Source: Shewanella zhangzhouensis
GTDB taxonomy: Bacteria > Pseudomonadota > Gammaproteobacteria > Enterobacterales > Shewanellaceae
Direction of reading: 5' to 3'
Assembly (NCBI RefSeq): GCF_019457615.1
Contig: NZ_CP080414.1
Location: 2,664,501-2,728,500, forward strand
DNA length: 64,000 nucleotides
This document shows positions 25,548-33,169 of this stretch, piece after piece. Within the stretch, counting starts at the first letter, position 1, and every line of letters begins with the position of its first letter. Both the position numbers and the translations under genes were made by a program. The notes beneath the pieces are model-generated. The model had not been told where the DNA came from, made no database searches, and saw only the letters and a list, made by a program, of their open reading frames with translations.

Positions 25548-26696
25548 TTAGAGCACATACTTGGCCGAGAAAATGACCCGGTTCAGGTCGCCGTCCACAC
25601 CATTTTCTTTGCTGTTGGTGGCAAACATGTATTCGACACCAAAGGTCAGCGGCTTGCTTGGGGAGTACAGCAAATTCACATAGGCTGAGTAGGCATCTTT
25701 GTTCACGTTCTCACCTGTGATATCGACGTTGTTGTCGACCTTCATGCCGGACAGGGTGAAGCTTGAGCGCCACTGCTCGTTCCACCAATGACGATATGAG
25801 ACAAAGCCGCCAAAGGAGCCAATGGTATCGAGCTGCCCGTCGGCATCTACTGAAGCGGCATTGGCAAAGTTAAGCCCCATGTAACGCCCCAGACCTTCAC
25901 CCCAGGTGGCGGTGAACTTCAGATCGTCTTTACCCAGTGGAATAACACCGGCAAAGCTGGCACCGAAGCCCAGAGTTGAATCATCATAGTTGCTGTTTTC
26001 CAGTGTCAGCTGACGACCAATGGCCGCAACAGAGAAGGAAGCGCCACCTTCGGATTTGAAATTATAGCGTGCGACCACATCGGGCATCATGCCGCTGCCA
26101 CTGGTGATACGGCTGCCGGTTTGATAATCACTGACGGTGGTTTCAGGGTTTTCCACAGCAAACTGGAAGCCGCCATTGGTGTAACGCAGCTGTGCCTGAC
26201 GCACGAAGGGGGTACCATCCGCTGCGCCAACAAAGTCGAGGTTTTCAGGCAAAGCACCTGGGTTTTGGAAGGTGGTCCAGGTTTGACCCACGGTCCAGTT
26301 GTCATAGCTGACAAAGGCATGGCGAATGCGGGGCGAGTAACTATTGGAAACCCGCTCGTTACCGTCGGTATGGGTCATAAAGTCCAGCTCGATAAAGCCG
26401 GTCAGAGTATGCCCATCCAAATCTGTAGTGGTTTTAAAGTTAAAACGGGTTTCACGGGCCTGGAAATCAACAACCTGCTCGCCGTTACCCGCTTTACCAT
26501 AAATGGTGCCCGGCACATAAAACTGACGGGATAAATCCCCCGACTCCGGTGCGCCATTGCTGTAATCACTGAACATCACGTCGGCCTTGATATAGCCGCC
26601 AAACTTAAAATCGGTTTTTCCGGTTTCGGCGATGGCAGAGCCTGACATCGCCAGAAGCGCACTGGCCAGCGCAAGTGAGACTGGTGCTTGTTTCAT
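25548..26696 (-). CDS. DcaP-like outer membrane porin
   Basis: 382 residues from ATG 26696, with GGGAGC upstream; the open frame extends 16 codons further. Signal peptide MKQAPVSLALASALLAMSGSAIA, mature start ETGKTDFKFGGYIKADVMFSD. The rest is an alternating, Gly/aromatic-rich beta-barrel pattern ending in KYVL. The KFGGYIKADVMF opening and TWTTFQNPGALPENLDF are typical of the DcaP family of trimeric channels for small negatively charged substrates. Substrate unknown. It lies downstream of the tRNA array on the same strand but probably has its own promoter in the 120-bp gap. Confidence 0.8.
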   Translation of the reverse strand: MKQAPVSLALASALLAMSGSAIAETGKTDFKFGGYIKADVMFSDYSNGAPESGDLSRQFYVPGTIYGKAGNGEQVVDFQARETRFNFKTTTDLDGHTLTGFIELDFMTHTDGNERVSNSYSPRIRHAFVSYDNWTVGQTWTTFQNPGALPENLDFVGAADGTPFVRQAQLRYTNGGFQFAVENPETTVSDYQTGSRITSGSGMMPDVVARYNFKSEGGASFSVAAIGRQLTLENSNYDDSTLGFGASFAGVIPLGKDDLKFTATWGEGLGRYMGLNFANAASVDADGQLDTIGSFGGFVSYRHWWNEQWRSSFTLSGMKVDNNVDITGENVNKDAYSAYVNLLYSPSKPLTFGVEYMFATNSKENGVDGDLNRVIFSAKYVL

Positions 26697-26817
26697 TCTT
26701 GTTGCTCCCTGATTGTTATTATGTATCAAAGGAACTATGAACAAATTGTTACTGAGGAAATATTAGCAATAGGTCTATGAGACAAAAGTAGAAAAGAGAA
26801 AGGTGATATTTGAGGAG

Positions 26818-26893
26818 TGGTGGGTCGTGAAGGATTCGAACCTTCGACCAATTGGTTAAAAGCCAACTGCTCTACCGACTGAGCTAACGACCC
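26818..26893 (-). tRNA. tRNA-Lys(UUU), copy 8 in transcription order
   Basis: 76 bases. Acceptor GGGTCGT/ACGACCC, D-arm GCTC..GAGC, anticodon stem GTTGG/CCAAT with loop CTTTTAA (anticodon UUU), T-arm GAAGG TTCGAAT CCTTC, discriminator A, CCA encoded. Identical to the other seven copies. Confidence 0.97.
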
Positions 26894-26933
26894 ATCTGGG
26901 GTGCGTTATCGCAAATTGTCCACTTCGGGGAAG

Positions 26934-27009
26934 TGGTGGGTCGTGAAGGATTCGAACCTTCGACCAATTGGTTAAAAGCCAACTGCTCTACCGACTGAGC
27001 TAACGACCC
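26934..27009 (-). tRNA. tRNA-Lys(UUU), copy 7
   Basis: Identical 76-base sequence including encoded CCA. The spacer to the previous copy is 40 bases and resembles the next spacer. Confidence 0.97.
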
Positions 27010-27048
27010 ATCTGGTTGCGATACTGCGAATTGTTCACTTCAGGGAAG

Positions 27049-27124
27049 TGGTGGGTCGTGAAGGATTCGAACCTTCGACCAATTGGTTAAAAGCCAACTG
27101 CTCTACCGACTGAGCTAACGACCC
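27049..27124 (-). tRNA. tRNA-Lys(UUU), copy 6
   Basis: Identical sequence. The 39-base spacer between copies 6 and 7 is clearly homologous to that between copies 7 and 8, a mark of recent tandem duplication. Confidence 0.97.
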
Positions 27125-27158
27125 ATCAAGGTTTGCGGTGTTTGAGATATCCAGCGAG

Positions 27159-27234
27159 TGGTGGGTCGTGAAGGATTCGAACCTTCGACCAATTGGTTAA
27201 AAGCCAACTGCTCTACCGACTGAGCTAACGACCC
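27159..27234 (-). tRNA. tRNA-Lys(UUU), copy 5
   Basis: Identical sequence; the 34-base spacer differs from its neighbours. Confidence 0.97.
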
Positions 27235-27273
27235 ATCTCGAGATTTACCGCAGATTGCCACTTCAGAAAGAAG

Positions 27274-27349
27274 TGGTGGGTCGTGAAGGATTCGAACCTT
27301 CGACCAATTGGTTAAAAGCCAACTGCTCTACCGACTGAGCTAACGACCC
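27274..27349 (-). tRNA. tRNA-Lys(UUU), copy 4
   Basis: Identical sequence; 39-base spacer with a CACTTCAG segment shared with other spacers. Confidence 0.97.
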
Positions 27350-27376
27350 AAATTTTGATACAGTGTTTACCGAGCG

Positions 27377-27452
27377 TGGTGGGTCGTGAAGGATTCGAAC
27401 CTTCGACCAATTGGTTAAAAGCCAACTGCTCTACCGACTGAGCTAACGACCC
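27377..27452 (-). tRNA. tRNA-Lys(UUU), copy 3
   Basis: Identical sequence. The base before the gene on its own strand is C rather than the T found at most copies. Confidence 0.97.
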
Positions 27453-27488
27453 GCTCGATACACTGTGATGATCCCGCCCCACCGAGAG

Positions 27489-27564
27489 TGGTGGGTCGTG
27501 AAGGATTCGAACCTTCGACCAATTGGTTAAAAGCCAACTGCTCTACCGACTGAGCTAACGACCC
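27489..27564 (-). tRNA. tRNA-Lys(UUU), copy 2
   Basis: Identical sequence, 36-base spacer to copy 3. Confidence 0.97.
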
Positions 27565-27587
27565 ATCGGGATCCGGCGTTCTGAAAT

Positions 27588-27663
27588 TGGTGGGTCGTGA
27601 AGGATTCGAACCTTCGACCAATTGGTTAAAAGCCAACTGCTCTACCGACTGAGCTAACGACCC
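27588..27663 (-). tRNA. tRNA-Lys(UUU), copy 1 (promoter-proximal)
   Basis: First gene of the array, about 40 bases downstream of the GC-rich discriminator of the promoter. The array follows the tol-pal operon, as the Lys/Val tRNA cluster does in E. coli, but here has only lysine genes. Confidence 0.97.
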
Positions 27664-27702
27664 ATTCCAGATTGCCCTCTACGCTGCCTTGGCTGCGCTG
27701 AG

Positions 27703-27737
27703 GGCGCCTATAATACCTTTTTCAGTTATCCATGCAA
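27703..27737 (-). promoter_or_regulatory. Probable promoter of the tRNA-Lys array
   Basis: On the minus strand: -35-like TTGCAT (27732-27737), 16-base spacer, -10 TATTAT (27710-27715), then a GC-rich discriminator AGGCGCCC. Such a discriminator is typical of stable-RNA promoters under stringent control. Confidence 0.6.
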
Positions 27738-27809
27738 GCGCAAATTCCCGAAACTTTTGCCGTTTGCATGAAAAACAGCCCAAGAGACTGTTTTCTGGAT
27801 TAAAACCCG

Positions 27810-28577
27810 TCAAAGTGCGTTCAATTGCTGCTGTGCAATGCGCGCCGCAGCACTGTTTGCGTACTCTTTTATTACCTTGCGGTACAGGTTTTTAGCGCCA
27901 ACGGTATCGCCTTTCTTCTCGGCAATCAGACCCAGCTTGACCAGGCTGTCACCGCGCTTGCTGGAGTCGGGATATTTTTCCACCACCACAGTAAAGGCAC
28001 CACGGGCTTCGTCGAGCTCGTTCTTATTATAGAGGAGCTGACCCAGCCAATAGTTGGCATTATCAGTGTAGTTTGAGCCAGGGTATTTTTTGACAAAACT
28101 GCGAAATGCCGCGATAGCCTCATCGTACTTGCGCTCTTTGAGCACCAGGTTAATGGCCTGCTCGTAAGATGCGGTCTCATTGAGTGAAGCTTCCACCGCC
28201 ACAGTACCGCCACTGACGACCGGCGAGCTTGCACCACCGGCTGCACTGACAGGTACCTGCGCCTGGGGCTGCACCTTGGCTGCGCCTGAACTCAAGCTGG
28301 CTATCTCTTCATACAGCTTGCGCTGACGCTCAAGCATCTGGTTGATTTGATAGTTCTGCTGCTCCGTGAGCCCACGCAAATCCAGCACTTCCTGCTGCAG
28401 GGCGTCCAAGCGACGCTGCATGTCAAAGTCGGTTTGCTGTTTGGCTTTCAGAATTCGCTCAAGCTTGGCGATACGCTCATCGAGGCTACCGCCACCACCC
28501 AAATCTTCAACCGGCGCGGCGGCAAAAGCCTGACCCGCCGCCAGCATGGCTACCAGTAATACAGTCTTTTTCATCAA
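27810..28577 (-). CDS. cpoB: Cell division coordinator CpoB (YbgF)
   Basis: 255 residues. Signal peptide MMKKTVLLVAMLAAGQAFA, a coiled coil at about 30-95 (LDERIAKLERILKAKQQ..., the trimerising part that binds TolA), an Ala/Gly/Val linker, and TPR-like repeats from about 135 (YEQAINLVLKERKYDEAIAAF, ANYWLGQLLYNKNELDEA). Periplasmic; links Tol-Pal to PBP1B during septation. Last protein gene of the tol-pal operon, 22 bases after pal. A weak hairpin (AAAACAG/CTGTTTT at 27772-27794) may end the transcript before the tRNA promoter. Confidence 0.93.
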   Translation of the reverse strand: MMKKTVLLVAMLAAGQAFAAAPVEDLGGGGSLDERIAKLERILKAKQQTDFDMQRRLDALQQEVLDLRGLTEQQNYQINQMLERQRKLYEEIASLSSGAAKVQPQAQVPVSAAGGASSPVVSGGTVAVEASLNETASYEQAINLVLKERKYDEAIAAFRSFVKKYPGSNYTDNANYWLGQLLYNKNELDEARGAFTVVVEKYPDSSKRGDSLVKLGLIAEKKGDTVGAKNLYRKVIKEYANSAAARIAQQQLNAL

Positions 28578-28599
28578 TCCTACCCTGTCGTGTTAACCC

Positions 28600-29136
28600 T
28601 CAGTACACCAATACTGCGCGACGGTTCTTGGAGAAACCTTCGTCGGTACGGGTCAGGTCCTGTGGCTTTTCTTCGCCGTAGCTGACAATGCTCATCTGGG
28701 CAGGTTGTACACCCATGGCCTGCAGATATTTGGCAACGGCCTTGGCACGGCGCTCACCCAGGGCGATGTTGTACTCTGGGGTACCACGCTCGTCAGAGTG
28801 GCCTTCAATCAGGATACGTACTGAAGGGTTCTCAAGCAGATAGTTACCGTGGGCCAGCAGGATATCGGCTGACAGCGGCGACACTTCACTGCGGTCGAAA
28901 TCGAAGTAAATGACGTTCTCGCGGCGCAGCTCTTCCTGCTTCATGCGCATCTGCTCTTCAGGGGTCAGCATGCCAGACACACTGCCGGTTTCAACACCGC
29001 CCATGCTGGAGCCGCTACCACCCAGGCTGCTGGAAGAGCCACTGGCATCGGTGGCCGAGTCGGTTGAGCTACAGGCAGACAGTGCCATGATAGGGGCCAC
29101 AATCAGCATGGTCTTAAGCAGTTTGTTCAATTCCAT
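28600..29136 (-). CDS. pal: Peptidoglycan-associated lipoprotein Pal
   Basis: 178 residues. Lipoprotein signal with lipobox LSAC (MELNKLLKTMLIVAPIMALSAC), a Ser/Gly-rich linker, then an OmpA-like domain (VIYFDFDRSEV, LIEGHSDERGTPEYNIALGERRA) that binds the meso-DAP of peptidoglycan. Outer-membrane anchored; partner of TolB. 36 bases downstream of tolB. Confidence 0.96.
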   Translation of the reverse strand: MELNKLLKTMLIVAPIMALSACSSTDSATDASGSSSSLGGSGSSMGGVETGSVSGMLTPEEQMRMKQEELRRENVIYFDFDRSEVSPLSADILLAHGNYLLENPSVRILIEGHSDERGTPEYNIALGERRAKAVAKYLQAMGVQPAQMSIVSYGEEKPQDLTRTDEGFSKNRRAVLVY

Positions 29137-29172
29137 TTTTAAATCCTTTAATCAATCGGTGATGATAATTCG

Positions 29173-30498
29173 TTACAGGAACGGTGACCAGGAAGGTGAT
29201 TTCACCTCCCCCTGCCCCGCGGGCAATCTTGCCTTAAAGCGTCCATCCGTAGACACGGCAGCGAGCACCTGCCGGCCCTGATGCGTGGTGCCATAAATGA
29301 CCATGGTGCCATTGGGCGCCACGCTGGGAGATTCGTCCAAACGGGTCGTGGTCAGCACCTGCATAAACCGGGTTTCCAGATCCATGCGCGCGATGTTGAA
29401 CTTGCCGTTGGTACGGTTTACAAAAATCATGGTACGGCCGTCCGGGGTGATGGAGCCACCGAGGTTCCACTCACCGTCAAAGGTCAGACGGGTCAACTTG
29501 CCGGAGTCCAGCTCCACCTTATACAACTGAGGTCTGCCGCCACGCTCAGAGGTGATAAGCAGCGACTTGCCGTCGGGGAACCAGGTAGGCTCAGTGTCGA
29601 TGGCATAGTGATTGGTTATCCGGCGGGTGGTCTTGGTGGCGATATCGATGGTGTAGATTTCGCTCTGGCCATCTTTGGACAGCGTCACCGCCAGGGTTTT
29701 GCCATCGGGCGAAAAGCTTGGCGCGCCGTTAATACCGGGGAAGCTGGAAACCTTGGTGCGGGCCTGGGTAAAGATGTCCTGCACAAAGATTTCGGCCTTG
29801 CGGTTTTCAAAACTGACATAAGCCAGGCGGCGACCATCCGGTGACCATGCGGGTGACATCAGCGGCTCGGGCGAGCGCAGCAACATGTGCTCGTTGTAGC
29901 CGTCATAGTCGGAAATCATCAAACGGTATGGTGCTTTCTCGGCATGGTTTACCACCACGTAGGCAATACGGGTCAAAAAGGCGCCGCGAATACCGGTGAG
30001 CTTTTCGTACACCACATCGCTGATGCGATGACCGTACTGACGGAACTGAGCGGCGGTGATCACGGTCTGGCGGCTGTCCAGCAGCAGATCCTGCTTATTG
30101 AGCGGCGCCTGACCGGCCAGTTGGGCCTTGAGCAAATCAATCAAATCGAATGTGACCAGATACTGATCCGCACCATACGGCTTGATGGCACCCACCACGG
30201 CTGCTTCGGCGTTGATGCCGGTCCATTTTTGCGGTGCAAACTCAGCAAGAGTAGAAATGCCGTTTTGCGGTAAGCCCAGGGCATCCAGGGGTTTAAAGGT
30301 GCCGCTGCGGGTCAGATCCGAGGCCACCACATCTGAAATCTGTGATGGCACCGGGCCTGTGCCCTGCCAAACAAAGGGCACCACAGCAATGGGACGGGCA
30401 GCGTCAACACCTTCGGTGATAACGATATCCAGTGCGGCCTTCACGGGCAAAGACAGGGCGGCAATTATCAGCAGCGCCCACTTTCCGATGATCTTCAT
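29173..30498 (-). CDS. tolB: Tol-Pal system beta-propeller protein TolB
   Basis: 441 residues. Signal peptide ending LSLPVKAA, an N-terminal alpha/beta domain, and a C-terminal six-bladed propeller with WD40-like PD40 repeats (SPAWSPDGRRLAYVSFE, APSFSPDGKTLAVTLS, EPTWFPDGKSLLITSE). Periplasmic; binds Pal and TolA in turn. The first ten residues after cleavage probably form the TolA box. Ten bases separate it from tolA. Confidence 0.96.
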   Translation of the reverse strand: MKIIGKWALLIIAALSLPVKAALDIVITEGVDAARPIAVVPFVWQGTGPVPSQISDVVASDLTRSGTFKPLDALGLPQNGISTLAEFAPQKWTGINAEAAVVGAIKPYGADQYLVTFDLIDLLKAQLAGQAPLNKQDLLLDSRQTVITAAQFRQYGHRISDVVYEKLTGIRGAFLTRIAYVVVNHAEKAPYRLMISDYDGYNEHMLLRSPEPLMSPAWSPDGRRLAYVSFENRKAEIFVQDIFTQARTKVSSFPGINGAPSFSPDGKTLAVTLSKDGQSEIYTIDIATKTTRRITNHYAIDTEPTWFPDGKSLLITSERGGRPQLYKVELDSGKLTRLTFDGEWNLGGSITPDGRTMIFVNRTNGKFNIARMDLETRFMQVLTTTRLDESPSVAPNGTMVIYGTTHQGRQVLAAVSTDGRFKARLPAGQGEVKSPSWSPFL

Positions 30499-30507
30499 GA
30501 AACTCCT

Positions 30508-31491
30508 TTAGATTTCCGGTTGCACGGTCAAATTGATTTCTTTCATCAGCTGGTACACCTCAGGCTCAGGTGACACAGGCAGACGTCCGGCCTTGGTAAT
30601 GGCCGCCTTGGCGGCGCGGCATACCACGCCGTCCCCCTCCCGCGCTTCGGCGGTGGTCACAAAACCATCGCTGGCGAGACGGATAAACATTTTACAGCTC
30701 TTGCCACGCATCGACTCATCCACCACCAGATTCCGCTGGATGGTGGCCTTGATCATGGCGGTGTATCTGTCACGCTCAGACACAAGCTGGCGATTGCGGG
30801 CGGCGTTGATGGTGGCCTGTTCGGCCGCCATCATGTCGGCCAGCTCCTGCTCACGGCGCGCCGCTTCTTCTGCGGCCTTGCGCTTACGTTCTGCTTCCGC
30901 CTTACGCTTGGCCTCTTCCTCAGCTTTGCGCTTGCGCTCTTCCTCGGCCTTGCGTTTACGCTCTTCTTCGGCTTTCTTGGCAGCGGCTTCTTCGGCCTTG
31001 CGTTTCTCTTCGGCCTTCTTGGCCGCTTCTTCGGCTGCCTTGCGCTCAGACTCTTTACGCACCCGCTCTTTTTCAGCCTTGTCGGCGGCTTGCTTGGCCT
31101 GCTCTTCCTTGCGCTTGGCTTCTTCGATGGCCTTTTGGGTCTCGATTTCCTTTTGCTTGCGCTCGGTTTCAAGCTGCTTCAGCTTGGCCTGCTCCTGCTC
31201 ACGGGCCTTACGGGCTTCGTCGGCCTTGCGTTCCAGCTCTTCCTGACGCAGCTGCTCACGGCGCTCGGCTTCACGCTTCTCTTGCTTAATTTTCTCGGCC
31301 GCGGCCGCCACCTTTTGCTGGTCGATGAGTACCGCCTGCACAGGCGCGGCGGCTGCGGGTTCCGGGGTCTCGAGCTTTTTGGTGAAAAAGTCCAGCGCGC
31401 CCAGTGCCAACACCAGAATAATACCCAGGTGTATGGCCAGCGAGATGGCCACGGGTAAGGTTAAACTTGAATGGAATTTCTTTGCGGACAC
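30508..31491 (-). CDS. tolA: Tol-Pal envelope protein TolA
   Basis: 327 residues. One N-terminal membrane segment (VAISLAIHLGIILVLALGALDF) that contacts TolQR, a long Lys/Glu/Ala helical domain (about 60-225, with repeats of KAEEERKRKAEEE type), and a C-terminal domain containing the CKMFIRLASDGFV and CRAAKAAITKAGRLPVSPEP segments. It transmits the proton-driven signal across the periplasm. The low-complexity codon runs explain a long spurious frame on the other strand. Confidence 0.95.
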   Translation of the reverse strand: MSAKKFHSSLTLPVAISLAIHLGIILVLALGALDFFTKKLETPEPAAAAPVQAVLIDQQKVAAAAEKIKQEKREAERREQLRQEELERKADEARKAREQEQAKLKQLETERKQKEIETQKAIEEAKRKEEQAKQAADKAEKERVRKESERKAAEEAAKKAEEKRKAEEAAAKKAEEERKRKAEEERKRKAEEEAKRKAEAERKRKAAEEAARREQELADMMAAEQATINAARNRQLVSERDRYTAMIKATIQRNLVVDESMRGKSCKMFIRLASDGFVTTAEAREGDGVVCRAAKAAITKAGRLPVSPEPEVYQLMKEINLTVQPEI

Positions 31492-31495
31492 CCTG

Positions 31496-31933
31496 TTACT
31501 TCTCCTGTGGCGAGTCCGTCATCAGCCCCACCGAGGGCACTCCGGCTTTTTGCAGCGTGATCATCAACTGAATAACGTCCTCATAGGGAATGCTGCGGTC
31601 GGCTTTTACCACCACGGGGCGCTCCGGCTCCAACATGATCATGGCAGCAACCTGGGTTGCAACATCATCCAGCGTGAGCACGTCTTTGGCGCTGCTGCCA
31701 CTGCCGATATCCAGATAATAATCCCCATTGGCATCGATGGAAGCCACAACCGGCGGCTTGCTGTCCGTTGACAGGGCTTCTGCCTCCCCAGTGGGCAAGT
31801 CCACCTTGACGCCCTGCGTCACAATCGGCGCAGTCGCCATAAAGATGATAAGCAGCACCAGCATCACGTCGATATAAGGTACGACGTTGATTTCAGCCAC
31901 GGGGCGGCGGCGCTTGCGCTGATAACCGTGCAT
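31496..31933 (-). CDS. tolR: Tol-Pal proton channel subunit TolR
   Basis: 145 residues, ExbD family. A single N-terminal membrane segment with the functional aspartate (VVPYIDVMLVLLIIFMATAPIV) and a periplasmic domain. Its start codon overlaps the tolQ stop by one base (TGATG), indicating translational coupling in the motor subunits' operon. Confidence 0.95.
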   Translation of the reverse strand: MHGYQRKRRRPVAEINVVPYIDVMLVLLIIFMATAPIVTQGVKVDLPTGEAEALSTDSKPPVVASIDANGDYYLDIGSGSSAKDVLTLDDVATQVAAMIMLEPERPVVVKADRSIPYEDVIQLMITLQKAGVPSVGLMTDSPQEK

Positions 31934-32622
31934 CAGGCTGACTCCTTCTCGGCATAAGCCTGACGGTGCAGGATGCTGGAGAACTCTTCCATAAAGTTCA
32001 CATAGGTGCCTTCCAGCTTCTCCACCTCGGTGGAATAACGGTTATAGAAAATCACTGCAGGAATCGCGGCAGCCAGGCCCATGGCCGTGGCAATCAGGGC
32101 TTCGGCAATGGCGGGAGCCACGATACCCAGAGTGGGGTTTTGTACGGCGCCCAGGGCGATAAAGGCATTCATGATCCCCCATACGGTACCAAAGAGGCCG
32201 ATGTAAGGGCTGGTTGAACCTATGGTGGCCAGCAGCGGCAAATTGGTTTCGAGTTTTTCAAGCTCGCGGGACAGAGTCACGCGCATGGCGCGGTAAGTAC
32301 CGTCCATGACGGCGCCAGGGACACGGGCCGACAAGCGTGCCAGACGGGAATACTCTTTAAAGCCAGTGACAAACATGGCTTCGAGGCCGGCATTGGCGTC
32401 GCCGCGGGCAGACAGTTCCTGATACAGGCGATTCAAATCCACCCCGGACCAGAATTTGTCTTCAAATTTGGCAGAGCGCGACTTGGCGGCCTTGATGAGG
32501 TTGCGGCGCTGAATGATCACCGCCCAGGACAGGACCGACAGACCAACCAGCACAAGCATCACCAATTTGACCAGCAAGCTTGCCTGTAAAAAGAGTCCCA
32601 AAAACGAAATATCAGCGTGCAC
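31933..32622 (-). CDS. tolQ: Tol-Pal proton channel subunit TolQ
   Basis: 229 residues, ExbB/MotA family. Three membrane segments (residues about 12-35, 130-160, 170-195) with the conserved LATIGSTSPYIGLFGTVWGIM and AEALIATAMGLAAAIPAVIFYNRY. Forms the inner-membrane proton channel with TolR. Its start lies inside the end of ybgC (11-base overlap). Confidence 0.96.
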   Translation of the reverse strand: MHADISFLGLFLQASLLVKLVMLVLVGLSVLSWAVIIQRRNLIKAAKSRSAKFEDKFWSGVDLNRLYQELSARGDANAGLEAMFVTGFKEYSRLARLSARVPGAVMDGTYRAMRVTLSRELEKLETNLPLLATIGSTSPYIGLFGTVWGIMNAFIALGAVQNPTLGIVAPAIAEALIATAMGLAAAIPAVIFYNRYSTEVEKLEGTYVNFMEEFSSILHRQAYAEKESA

Positions 32623-33013
32623 CTTGTGTTAACTCCTGCGCTATATGGGGTGGAATGGCATGGGGCCGCATCTTCGACAATGCCACGCAGGCAACCACTA
32701 TGTGTCCCTCGCAGTAACAGGTGCCGGCCTCATCCAGAAGTCGTTGTTCGAAAACCATGGAGGCTTTCTTCATTTCTATGACAGTGGAATGCACAAAAAG
32801 ATTCTGCTCAAAGCGCGCCGCTTTACGAAACTCTATCTCGGCCCGCTTCACCACAAAGGCGATATCGCCGGCCAGCAGCTCGGTCTGGCTGATGCCGAGC
32901 GCACGCAGCCATTCGCTTCTTGCCCGCTCGAAAAAGTTGAGATAATTGGAGTGATACACTACCCCACCGGCATCGGTATCTTCGTAGTAGACGGAAATAG
33001 GCCAGATAAACAT
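32612..33013 (-). CDS. ybgC: Acyl-CoA thioesterase YbgC, first gene of the tol-pal operon
   Basis: 133 residues from ATG 33013 (MFIWPISVYYEDTDAGGVVYHSNYLNFFERARSEW). An in-frame TTG five codons upstream is the alternative; neither has ideal spacing to GAGGA. Hotdog 4-hydroxybenzoyl-CoA thioesterase family, catalytic Asp in YEDTDAGG. YbgC hydrolyses acyl-CoA or acyl-ACP and associates with phospholipid-synthesis enzymes at the inner membrane. A good sigma-70 promoter lies 39 bases upstream. Confidence 0.93.
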   Translation of the reverse strand: MFIWPISVYYEDTDAGGVVYHSNYLNFFERARSEWLRALGISQTELLAGDIAFVVKRAEIEFRKAARFEQNLFVHSTVIEMKKASMVFEQRLLDEAGTCYCEGHIVVACVALSKMRPHAIPPHIAQELTQGAR

Positions 33014-33051
33014 GGCAAATGCGCACAAATCCTCTTGTTAAAGTGAGGCCT

Positions 33052-33080
33052 ACTATACCTAGCCTGCTCGGGATTGTGAA
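33052..33080 (-). promoter_or_regulatory. Sigma-70 promoter of the ybgC-tol-pal operon
   Basis: On the minus strand: TTCACA (33075-33080), 17-base spacer, TATAGT (33052-33057). Both hexamers match consensus at five of six positions. Confidence 0.7.
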
Positions 33081-33121
33081 TGGCCGCTCCCCCGCCAACT
33101 GTAAAGAAAAATAAATGATAA

Positions 33122-33139
33122 AAGGGGCCGAAGCCCCTT
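33122..33139 (-). terminator. Terminator after the S9 peptidase gene
   Basis: On the minus strand: AAGGGGC, TTCG tetraloop, GCCCCTT, followed by TTATCATTTATTTTTC. The tetraloop makes it very stable. Confidence 0.85.
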
Positions 33140-33169
33140 GTATCAACGCATTTTTTGTGCGTTTTGCGT

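Noticed and set aside
27415..27636. Open frame of 73 codons across tRNA copies 1-3
   Set aside because: It is translation of repeated tRNA-Lys sequence; the repeated FNQLVEGSNPSRP peptide is a well-known tRNA artefact.
30831..31246. Long repetitive frames opposite and within tolA
   Set aside because: They result from the Lys/Glu/Ala repeat codons of the TolA helical domain.
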